Shown here in pieces: positions 26,334 through 33,171 of a DNA stretch of 64,000 nucleotides (the stretch's first letter is position 1; the number at the start of each line of letters is the position of its first letter). The notes beneath the pieces are model-generated. The model had not been told where the DNA came from. It saw only the letters and a program-made list of their open reading frames with translations, and searched no databases. The translations under genes and the position numbers were made by a program. Origin of the DNA: Bacteroidia bacterium. GTDB taxonomy: Bacteria > Bacteroidota > Bacteroidia > 2-12-FULL-35-15. Location: NCBI GenBank assembly GCA_030654175.1, contig JAURXZ010000006.1, positions 215,475-279,474 on the forward strand. Direction: 5' to 3'.

Positions 26334-27887
26334 ATGAAGAATTTTTTTCTTTTTTTCTTTTTCATTTTAAACCCAACTGTTTATGCGCAGCAATGGGAGT
26401 GGGCAAAACAGATTCCTTGCTCAGTAAATCTGTCGGGAGTGCAAATACTCACTGACAATGTTGGAAATCTTTATTTCAAGGGGAGCTTAGATGCTAATGG
26501 ATTATTTGCCGGTTTTAATCTCAACGAAGGAACTTTTATTGCTAAATTCAATTCTAACGGACAGGTTTTGTGGACTAAAAATATTCAAGGCATCAGTAAA
26601 GTCAAGATTGATAGTAAAGGCATTCTTTACATTACAGGAACTTTTAACGATTCTTTAATTCTAAATCCCTTTAGCGTTTACAGTCATGGTGGAGCAGATA
26701 TTTATTTCGGCAAAATTAACTCGAGTGGGCAAATATTACTTCTAAAAACCTTTGGTGGATCAAATGATGATGCAGGAGTCGGATTGGATATAGATAAGGA
26801 TGATGAAATATATTTAACCGGCATGTTTCATGACAGCATTGCAATCGGAACAATAAATATTAAAGACACCATTGGGTTTAACAACTTTTACGTAACCTGT
26901 CTTGACACTAGTCTGAATACTAAATGGGTTAGTACCGGAAATTGGAATTATGCGGTTGGGATTGATATTGCTGTTGATAAAAATAAAAACTCTTTTGTTT
27001 GGGGGAAATATGCAGATACGACCTACATGTATTCCGGTGGTGATTTTATAAGCAAATTTAATAGTTTAGGAATGAAAACGTATTCGGATGAGTTTTATAG
27101 TTATGGAGACTTATATAATATAGAAGTAAATAATTCCAATGTCTATTTACATGGCTACGGTTGTAATCCGCAATTTTGCACTGCTTTATTGAGAAAATAT
27201 GACCCATTAATGAATCAGATATGGGCAAAGTATTTGGGAGATGGATATGATTACTTTTTATCTAACGGGATTCCTTTTGAAAATGGGAACATGATTATTG
27301 CGGGAGGGTATGGATATCAGTATGAAGACTCTGTCCAAATTGATTCTGTCTGGATTCTGAAAAAAAATGGGAAGTATTCAGATTTGTTGGTTGCAAAGGT
27401 GGATTCAAATGGAAATTATTTGTGGTTCATGACTGCTGGCGGAAATGGGGGCGAATGGGCTGAAGAGGTTGCACTTGACAAATTCGGTAATTGCTTTGTC
27501 TATGGAAGCATTACAAATTATCAGGGAATTGCAGATACAGTAATATTTGATTATGACACCCTAATCGGATCCGGAAATCAAAAACAATTTTTTCTTGCAA
27601 AGATTAATCAACCACTTATAGAGGTTATAACCGCAATAAATGAAATTACTGAACTGTTTTCTGTTTTTCCAAATCCATCTTCTGGAATTTTTACAGTCAA
27701 TTTGAAAAACAAAACTGTCGAAGCAAAAATTAGTGTCTATGATGTGTTAGGAAACTGTGTTTTAGATGAAGTATTTGTAAAAAACAATAGCTTGGAAATC
27801 AATTTGAGCAATCAGCCAAAAGGTGTTTATTTTATAGAAATTATGTCTGAAGAGGTTCAAGCAGTAAAGAAAATTGTCTTGCAGTAA
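26334..27887 (+). CDS. T9SS-secreted protein with SBBP/propeller-like repeats (module B)
   Basis: 517 residues. Signal peptide ends near VYAQ (residue 19). Residues ~20-430 are built of strands such as GNLYFKGSLD, GILYITGTFND, DEIYLTGMFHD and GNCFVYGSIT, typical of secreted Bacteroidota beta-propeller proteins. The last ~75 residues are a type A T9SS sorting domain (VFPNPSSGIFTVNL, LSNQPKGVYFIEI, KKIVLQ). It is a shorter relative of the 1245-residue product, without the duplicated block. The only plus-strand gene among the four modules. Confidence 0.9.
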   Translation: MKNFFLFFFFILNPTVYAQQWEWAKQIPCSVNLSGVQILTDNVGNLYFKGSLDANGLFAGFNLNEGTFIAKFNSNGQVLWTKNIQGISKVKIDSKGILYITGTFNDSLILNPFSVYSHGGADIYFGKINSSGQILLLKTFGGSNDDAGVGLDIDKDDEIYLTGMFHDSIAIGTINIKDTIGFNNFYVTCLDTSLNTKWVSTGNWNYAVGIDIAVDKNKNSFVWGKYADTTYMYSGGDFISKFNSLGMKTYSDEFYSYGDLYNIEVNNSNVYLHGYGCNPQFCTALLRKYDPLMNQIWAKYLGDGYDYFLSNGIPFENGNMIIAGGYGYQYEDSVQIDSVWILKKNGKYSDLLVAKVDSNGNYLWFMTAGGNGGEWAEEVALDKFGNCFVYGSITNYQGIADTVIFDYDTLIGSGNQKQFFLAKINQPLIEVITAINEITELFSVFPNPSSGIFTVNLKNKTVEAKISVYDVLGNCVLDEVFVKNNSLEINLSNQPKGVYFIEIMSEEVQAVKKIVLQ

Positions 27888-27920
27888 AGTTTTTAGATGC
27901 GAAGTTTTGAAGCCCACCAT

Positions 27921-27975
27921 TGCCACCAACGGCTAAATATGCGCGTTTTTCAGCGCATATTTTTTGTTGGTGGCA
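27921..27975. repeat. Module junction B/C (attC-like)
   Basis: TGCCACCAAC (27921-27930), hairpin AAATATGCGC (27935-27944) / GCGCATATTT (27953-27962), GTTGGTGGCA (27966-27975). The hairpin arms are identical to those of junction A/B while the loop differs; here the outer arms also pair. Confidence 0.75.
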
Positions 27976-27998
27976 GGTTTTTCTTTTACTAAAGTTTT

Positions 27999-28309
27999 AA
28001 CACAACAGTCTAAAAGTCCTTTAAAATTTGGTCGTTACACACAATTCGTAAAAACACATTGGTCATATTTTAAAAACATTTTATTTTTAAGTTAACCACA
28101 AAGGTCTAAAAGTCCCTTGAACAAAGGTTGTCACACATAGTTCGTAAAACACAACAATCTTAAAGTGTTTTAAATTGTGGTCGTAACACAAAGTTAACAA
28201 AAACATAATGGTCTAAAAGTTCATTAAGTAAAGGTCTTCAAGCATGGTTCGTAAAAACACAACAGTCTGAAAGTTCTTTAAAAAATAGTCGTGAAACATA
28301 GTTCGTGAA
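27999..28309. repeat. Degenerate 54-bp tandem repeat array
   Basis: Six units start at 27999, 28053, 28094, 28148, 28202 and 28256. All are exactly 54 bp except the second (41 bp). Each begins near AACACAACAGTCTAAAAGT and ends near TTCGTAAA, with a GGTCGTAACACA-like core. A seventh partial unit runs into the 3' end of the next gene, and one more unit lies on its other side at about 28733-28782. In one frame the units read as an 18-residue repeat (QQSKSPLK.GR.T.FVK) broken by stops, so it is not now coding. Confidence 0.85.
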
Positions 28310-28315
28310 AATGTA

Positions 28316-28702
28316 CTAGTCATATTTTGTAACTGCAATCAAATGTATTCTTTTTATGCTTGAACCGTCTAAATGAAGTCGGACATTTTTAACAAGCTCA
28401 TTATGTATTGAAAGCAAATCTGATTTTAATTTTAAATACTCATTTTTAACTAATTGCCTGTCGTGATTTTCATTGACACCAGGCAACCAGAATTCAATCC
28501 AATAAAGATCTGCGTTTTTGAAAGTAAAAAACAAGTCAACAATATATGTTTTTGTCAAAAATGTCAGGGTTGCAGCTTTTAATGAATAAGAGAATTTGTC
28601 TTGAAAGTCAAATACAAATTTTGCATCTTTAAATAACGCAAAGAATGTTTCTTGGGTAACAGGTGGCTTTAATTCTATGCTATTTATTATTAATTGTGTC
28701 AT
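28316..28702 (-). CDS. Hypothetical protein of module C
   Basis: 128 residues, soluble, no family recognised. It begins MTQLIINSIELKPPVTQETFFALFKDAKF, is beta-rich in the middle (TYIVDLFFTFKNADLYWIEFWLPG) and ends SSIKRIHLIAVTKYD. Its last codons lie in sequence that resembles the start of a 54-bp unit (GTCATATTTT also at 28063), so the gene's 3' end merges with the repeats. The repeats flank it on both sides. Lower certainty that it is a real gene, though the frame is clean. Confidence 0.6.
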   Translation of the reverse strand: MTQLIINSIELKPPVTQETFFALFKDAKFVFDFQDKFSYSLKAATLTFLTKTYIVDLFFTFKNADLYWIEFWLPGVNENHDRQLVKNEYLKLKSDLLSIHNELVKNVRLHLDGSSIKRIHLIAVTKYD

Positions 28703-28822
28703 TTGTTTGGTGTTAAAATTGCTAAGTCATAAACCATAGTTCGTAAACTAATAACTGTCTTATTTTAAATATGGTTTTATTTAGAAGTCGAAATATATAG
28801 GTTTCGATTCTTGCTCTAAACT

Positions 28823-28910
28823 TGCCACCAACGGTCAAATATACGATGCCGCGCATTGGGCTTTGAGCGTGTCAGCAAAGGTATTGTATATTTTATGTTA
28901 TATGCTGTGG
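28823..28910. repeat. Module junction C/D (attC-like, hybrid)
   Basis: TGCCACCAAC (28823-28832), a stem AAATATAC (28837-28844) / GTATATTT (28886-28893) enclosing a second small stem CTTTG/CAAAG, then GTTATATGCTGTGG (28897-28910). The left arm belongs to the GTTGGTGGC family and the right arm to the GTTATATGC family, so it joins two kinds of module end. Confidence 0.7.
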
Positions 28911-28922
28911 TTCTTCAGTCCG

Positions 28923-29666
28923 CTACCGTTGCCATCCTTCTATTATATAATTTTTCTCAATTAATTTTCGTTCTTCTCCACCCTTGTCTGGAATAAACCA
29001 AAGTTCAAACCTTGCTGCATAAGGTTTCCCCCAGTCGCCTTCATAAATTGTAAATGGTCTGCCGAAGTCTGAATTTCCTTTGTCCATTTGAAAGCTAACT
29101 AAGCTGTCGGTCGAATTGCAAACAGATATTGTTGAGTTTTCTTTTAGTCTGTCCACAGAAAGTGGGTCGTTTTGAGTAATTTCAAATGCTTTTAAATAAA
29201 TTTTTCCTTTGTCAATACGCTTTGTCCCAAAAGCATACTGATAAAGTCCAGGTTGCAATGAACTGTATATGTAAAAGTCAGTGTCTGCAATATTTGTCGG
29301 CTGAGTATATTCAAGCGGCTCATTTATTTTCACGTTTGTAGGGATTTTCAAATTGTCAGCATATTTGTCTGGCATTGATTGGTCTTTCCAAAACAAAGCA
29401 ATTGAGTAAAATAAAAAAGCAACAATTGAAATTCCAATGATTATTGTCGTCAAGATTGCAAAACGCCAATGTCTTTTAACCAGTTGAAAAACTGTCGAAA
29501 TGATAAGTCCTAAAAATCCAAGCAGAAACAACAAGAAAGAATAGTCTTGCAATTTAGGTTCATTTGTAAATTCACATAATACCATTATTATTGCTGTCAG
29601 TCCGAAAAAAAGAACTGGTCGCCACCATTTGTCAAAGCAATACGTAAAGAATTTTGTCATTGTCAA
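28923..29666 (-). CDS. Hypothetical membrane protein of module D
   Basis: 247 residues. Three membrane helices lie in the first ~95 residues (PVLFFGLTAIIMVLCEF, FLLFLLGFLGLIISTVF, FAILTTIIIGISIVAFLFYSIALF), followed by a ~150-residue beta-rich soluble domain (TDFYIYSSLQPGLYQYAFG … IYEGDWGKPYAARFELWFIPD). No family recognised. The gene nearly fills its module: 24 bases from the right boundary to the start codon and 12 bases from the stop to the left boundary. Confidence 0.75.
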   Translation of the reverse strand: MTMTKFFTYCFDKWWRPVLFFGLTAIIMVLCEFTNEPKLQDYSFLLFLLGFLGLIISTVFQLVKRHWRFAILTTIIIGISIVAFLFYSIALFWKDQSMPDKYADNLKIPTNVKINEPLEYTQPTNIADTDFYIYSSLQPGLYQYAFGTKRIDKGKIYLKAFEITQNDPLSVDRLKENSTISVCNSTDSLVSFQMDKGNSDFGRPFTIYEGDWGKPYAARFELWFIPDKGGEERKLIEKNYIIEGWQR

Positions 29667-29690
29667 TTAGTTTCTGTGTATCCTACCATA

Positions 29691-29737
29691 GCATATAACA
29701 CATCAGTAACCGCCATCCCGTAGCGTTTATTTGTTGT
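29691..29737. repeat. Right edge of module D (attC-like)
   Basis: GCATATAAC (29691-29699), a weak hairpin TAACCGC (29707-29713) / GCGTTTA (29723-29729) with one mismatch, then TTTGTTGTTT. No matching partner for a next module was found to the right, where the ribosomal operon terminator begins. Confidence 0.5.
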
Positions 29738-29821
29738 TTTAGACCTGTATACGCTATCTACTGCGTTTAATTCTTCATTAGATACCAAAAGATTCCCTAA
29801 ACCAATATCAATCCTTTAAGC

Positions 29822-29855
29822 AAAAAAAAATCCCGAATAAATCGGGATTCTTTTT
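29822..29855. terminator. Terminator of the rplM-rpsI-rpsB-tsf operon
   Basis: Stem AATCCCGA (29829-29836) / TCGGGATT (29842-29849), with nine A residues on the left (a U-tract for the minus strand) and CTTTTT on the right. It can stop transcription in both directions and separates the operon from the cassette-like region. Confidence 0.88.
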
Positions 29856-29869
29856 GAAAAATTATTTTA

Positions 29870-30706
29870 TTAGCTTAATGCTATTCGTTTGAAGTTTGTT
29901 ACTGTCAAACCTTTTTCAGAATCGTTCAGATACTGAGCAATTGTTTTTTTGCTGTCTTTGATAAATTCCTGGTTAAGTAAAGTAGATTCTTTGTAGAATT
30001 TATTTAATTTACCTAAAGCAATTTTTTCCAACATATCTTCCGGTTTACCTTCTTCGCGAGCTTGTTCTTTTCCAATTTCAATTTCACGTTTAATGGTATC
30101 GGCATCAACATCACCTTTATCAACAGCTACAGGAGCCATTGCTGCAACTTGCATAGCAACATCTTTTGCTACTTCAGCAGAAACAGTTGGAGAACTAAAT
30201 CCTACAATGTTTGCTAATCTGTTTCCCGGGTGGTTGTATGCAATAACAAAAGGAGCTTCTACAACACCAAATTTAGTTAATTCAATTTTTTCACCAATAA
30301 CACCTGTTTGCTCAATTAATTTATCAGCAATAGTAATGTTATTATCATAAGCTAATGCTTTTACTTCATCAGCAGATGTTGCATTTTTTGCAATAGCAAT
30401 ATCTAAAATGTTATTTGCAAGTGTAATAAAGGCTTCATTTTTTGCAACAAAGTCAGTTTCGCAGTTTACACCTAAAACAACACCACGTTTGTTATCAGCA
30501 GTAGTTTTAGCAACTATCAAACCTTCTTTAGAGTCACGATCGCTGCGGTTAGCAGCTACTTTTTGTCCTTTTTTACGCAATTCATCAATTGCTTTTTCAA
30601 AATCACCTTCTGCTTCAGTTAATGCTTTTTTGCAATCCATCATACCGGCACCAGTCATTTGTCTTAACTTGTTTATTTCTGCGGCTGTTATCGTCATTGT
30701 TGACAT
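29870..30706 (-). CDS. tsf: Translation elongation factor Ts
   Basis: 278 residues. It promotes GDP/GTP exchange on EF-Tu in the cytoplasm. The N-terminal UBA-like domain (AAEINKLRQMTGAGMMDCKKALTEAEGDFEKAIDELRKKG), the core motif NCETDFVAKNEAF, and FVIAYNHPGNRLANIVGF are typical. Translation may begin at the first or third codon (MSTMTITAAE). Last gene of the operon, after rpsB. Confidence 0.97.
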   Translation of the reverse strand: MSTMTITAAEINKLRQMTGAGMMDCKKALTEAEGDFEKAIDELRKKGQKVAANRSDRDSKEGLIVAKTTADNKRGVVLGVNCETDFVAKNEAFITLANNILDIAIAKNATSADEVKALAYDNNITIADKLIEQTGVIGEKIELTKFGVVEAPFVIAYNHPGNRLANIVGFSSPTVSAEVAKDVAMQVAAMAPVAVDKGDVDADTIKREIEIGKEQAREEGKPEDMLEKIALGKLNKFYKESTLLNQEFIKDSKKTIAQYLNDSEKGLTVTNFKRIALS

Positions 30707-30721
30707 ATTTTTTTAGTATTG

Positions 30722-30790
30722 AGATGTGAGATGTGAGATTTGAGAGCTGAGCTATTTTGTCTCAATTCTCAATACTCATATCTCACATCT
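30722..30790. repeat. Long imperfect hairpin between rpsB and tsf
   Basis: The left half repeats GAGATGTGAG (30721-30750) and the right half repeats CTCAATACTCATATCTCACA (30761-30788), so the ~75-bp gap between the genes can fold almost completely. Confidence 0.7.
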
Positions 30791-30792
30791 AT

Positions 30793-31659
30793 TTAGTTTA
30801 TCTTTCTTCTTGGTTTTTTAGCAGTACCTGCAGCAGTTTTTGCAGCTGTTGCAACACCACCTTCTTCGTCAGTAGTTTTGAATTTAGCATCAACACTTAA
30901 CTTTTCAGCTTCATCGCGTGATGTTTTACCACCTTCTTTTTCTTCAGTTGCAGTGTTTTCTTTATCTACTTTACGCTCAGCTAAACCTTCTTCAATTGCT
31001 TTTGCGATGATACCTGTAATTAAAATGATAGATGTAGAAGCATCATCATTTGCAGGGATAGCATAATCAACAGCGTTAGGATCGGAGTTAGTATCAACAA
31101 TAGCAAATGTAGGGATGTTCAAACGTTTTGCTTCAGCCACTGCGATATGTTCTTTAGAAATATCAACAATAAATAATGCTGCAGGCAAACGTGTTAGATC
31201 AACAATACTACCTAAGTTGGTTTCTAATTTTGCGCGTTCACGTGAAATTTGTAATTTTTCTTTTTTAGAAATATTTGCAAACGTTCCATCAGTTGCCATT
31301 TTATCAATAGTAGCCATTTTTTTAACAGCTTTACGGATAGTAGCAAAGTTGGTAAGCATACCACCCGGCCAACGCTCAGTAACATAAGGCATACCAATTG
31401 CTTTTACTTTATCGGCAACAATATCTTTAGCTTGTTTTTTAGTAGCTACAAATAAAATTTTCTTACCTGATTTTGCAATTTGTTTCAAAGCTTCAGCAGC
31501 TTCGTTTATTTTTACAACAGTTTTATTTAAATCGATAATATGAATACCGTTTTTTTCAGTAAATATATATGGAGCCATTGCCGGATTCCATTTTCTTTTT
31601 AAGTGACCAAAGTGTGATCCTGCCTCTAATAATTCAGTAAAATTTGTTCTTGATGACAT
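30793..31659 (-). CDS. rpsB: 30S ribosomal protein S2
   Basis: 288 residues starting at the ATG at 31659 (MSSRTNFTELLEAGSHFGHLKRKWNPAM); the frame is open 28 codons further upstream but that part is not S2-like. Conserved parts include KTVVKINEAAEAL, FVATKKQAKDIV, RWPGGMLTNFATIRKAV and NIPTFAIVDTNSDPN. After ~225 a Lys/Glu/Ala-rich tail of about 60 residues follows, ending KKPRRKIN, a phylum-typical extension. Third gene of the operon. Confidence 0.96.
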   Translation of the reverse strand: MSSRTNFTELLEAGSHFGHLKRKWNPAMAPYIFTEKNGIHIIDLNKTVVKINEAAEALKQIAKSGKKILFVATKKQAKDIVADKVKAIGMPYVTERWPGGMLTNFATIRKAVKKMATIDKMATDGTFANISKKEKLQISRERAKLETNLGSIVDLTRLPAALFIVDISKEHIAVAEAKRLNIPTFAIVDTNSDPNAVDYAIPANDDASTSIILITGIIAKAIEEGLAERKVDKENTATEEKEGGKTSRDEAEKLSVDAKFKTTDEEGGVATAAKTAAGTAKKPRRKIN

Positions 31660-31757
31660 TGAGTCTTTATTTATGATTATTAATACTTTGTTTGATAGAT
31701 GTTTCTTATATAAAAGTATGAAATCAATTTTCATTGATCTCATACTCCCAGATAATA

Positions 31758-32144
31758 TTAACGCTTGCTAAATTGGAAACGTTTACGGGCCTTTTTCTGA
31801 CCAGGTTTTTTACGTTCAACCATTTTAGGATTACGAGTCATTAAACCGTCTACTTTTAATAGTGGCTTGTGATTCGTATCAATTTCTACTAAAGCACGGG
31901 CAATTGCTAAACGTACAGCTTCTGCCTGACCTGTTACCCCGCCCCCCTTTACATTTACTTTTACATCAAATTCACCTAACGTTTTTGTAACGCTGAATGC
32001 TTGAGTAACTTTATATTGTAAAGCAGATGTTGTGAAATAAGCCTTGTAATCTTTGTGGTTGATTACAATGTTGCCAGTTCCTTTTTGCACATAAACACGT
32101 GCTACAGCGGTTTTTCTTCTACCAAGAGTATTTGCTACTTCCAT
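31758..32144 (-). CDS. rpsI: 30S ribosomal protein S9
   Basis: 128 residues, normal length. It shows LGRRKTAVARVYVQKGTG, GGGVTGQAEAVRLAIARALV and the basic tail KKPGQKKARKRFQFSKR that reaches the P site. Directly after rplM with a four-base gap. Confidence 0.98.
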   Translation of the reverse strand: MEVANTLGRRKTAVARVYVQKGTGNIVINHKDYKAYFTTSALQYKVTQAFSVTKTLGEFDVKVNVKGGGVTGQAEAVRLAIARALVEIDTNHKPLLKVDGLMTRNPKMVERKKPGQKKARKRFQFSKR

Positions 32145-32148
32145 TGTT

Positions 32149-32604
32149 TTATTTAATTGTATTTAATTTAATTTCTTTTGGTTGTTGTGCTGCGTGTGGA
32201 TGCTCTGCACCTGCATAAATATAAACGTTGCGTCTTAACGCATCACCTAATTTATTTTTTGGTAACATACCACTAACTGCCATTCTGATAACCTCAGTCG
32301 GTTTTCTTGCTAACAACTCTTTAGGAGTAGCAAAACGTTGTCCGCCCGGGTAACCTGTGTGGCGCACATATTCTTTATCAGTTAATTTGTTGCCGGTTAA
32401 TTTTACTTTTTCAGCATTAATAATGATAACATTATCACCAGTATCAACGTGAGGAGTAAAGTTAGTTTTATCTTTACCTCTTAGGATAAAGGCTGCTTTT
32501 GAACTCAAACGACCAAGTATTTGATCTTCGGCATCTATTAACACCCATCCTTTGTTTACAGTCTCTTTACTTGCTGAAACCGTTTTGTAACTAATTGCTT
32601 CCAC
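32149..32604 (-). CDS. rplM: 50S ribosomal protein L13
   Basis: 151 residues. It shows KGWVLIDAEDQILGRLSSKAAFILRGK, HVDTGDNVIIINAEKVKLTGNKL and RMAVSGMLPKNKLGDALRRNVYIYAG, all typical of L13. First gene of the rplM-rpsI-rpsB-tsf operon, with a promoter 56 bases upstream. Confidence 0.98.
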   Translation of the reverse strand: MEAISYKTVSASKETVNKGWVLIDAEDQILGRLSSKAAFILRGKDKTNFTPHVDTGDNVIIINAEKVKLTGNKLTDKEYVRHTGYPGGQRFATPKELLARKPTEVIRMAVSGMLPKNKLGDALRRNVYIYAGAEHPHAAQQPKEIKLNTIK

Positions 32605-32659
32605 TGTATTTAGTATTAATTTATATTCTTAAATTTCCAAAATTATTTAATTCGGGACG

Positions 32660-32691
32660 CGAAGATAGGTAGATTTTTTATTCCCGACAAA
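32660..32691 (-). promoter_or_regulatory. Promoter of the rplM operon
   Basis: On the minus strand: -33 TTTG (32691-32688), 20 bases, then -7 TATCTTCG (32667-32660). The leader is about 50 bases long. Confidence 0.65.
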
Positions 32692-32920
32692 CTAATTTAC
32701 AAATAATTGTTGAAAACTATATTTTAAACCTGTTTTGATCGTATTTTCCTTAAAAAGAAGAAATTGGGAGAATTTGGAAGTCGAAATACTCAATTCTGTC
32801 AACATTACCCCTGCTTTACGTTGCAAGTCCGCGCTCCACGCAAAAAAGCCAACCTTTGGCGTGCTTTCCACTACAATCAGGCTTAATTTATCAAAAGTAT
32901 CGTTTCTTAAGGGATACTAT

Positions 32921-33013
32921 GCGTTAGGGATTGCAACGTAAATCCTTTTCTGTTTAGAAAAGATTGAAGTGGAAAGCCCGCCCCTTTCTTCTTTAAGAAA
33001 GGGGAACGCCCAA
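32921..33013. repeat. Two-hairpin dispersed element, copy 2 (inverted)
   Basis: Reverse complement of the element at 8521-8616, with the same flanks. Hairpin 1 keeps its arms (CCCCTTTCTT / AAGAAAGGGG) with a different loop; hairpin 2 is CTTTTCT (32945-32951) / AGAAAAG (32956-32962), different from copy 1 yet still paired. A more decayed related unit (GCAAGTCCGCGCTCCACGC … GCGTGCTTTCCACTACAATC) lies at 32822-32879. The rest of the 32692-33171 gap holds a 'ctcagtggccttagtgcctca' fragment and no gene. Confidence 0.85.
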
Positions 33014-33171
33014 ATAAACCTTAAACTGAGCAAAGTCATAATTCCTCAGTGGCCTTAGTGCCTCAATGATAAAAGCTCCCCCCACCTATTAAGAATCGTT
33101 CTAAACTAAACTCCTGACAATTCCATGACAATAAGCTCCGAAATAGAGGGGATATTTGTAAAGACAAAAAA

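Larger units (their letters stand above)
24984..29740. mobile_element. Putative cassette array of four gene modules, integron-like without integrase
   Basis: Four modules each begin with GTT and end with AAC inside a perfect inverted repeat private to that module: A 24984-26184 (GTTATGGGC / GCCCATAAC), B 26218-27930 (GTTGGTGGC / GCCACCAAC), C 27966-28832 (GTTGGTGGCA / TGCCACCAAC), D 28897-29699 (GTTATATGCT / AGCATATAAC). Each holds one gene; A, C and D are on the minus strand, B on plus. Junctions A/B, B/C, C/D and the right edge of D carry a central hairpin. At junctions A/B and C/D the flanking arms do not match each other but match the far end of their own module, as expected if each module can circularise at GTT. 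B and D also share GCTGTGGTTCTT at their left ends. No integrase gene is in the window. Confidence 0.45.

Noticed and set aside
27999..28309. Possible CRISPR array
   Set aside because: The repeats are contiguous, degenerate and 54 bp long with no unique spacers between them, and no cas gene is near.
32735..32941. 68-residue plus-strand reading frame before hemA
   Set aside because: It runs through decayed dispersed-repeat sequence, has no family resemblance and ends inside the two-hairpin element.
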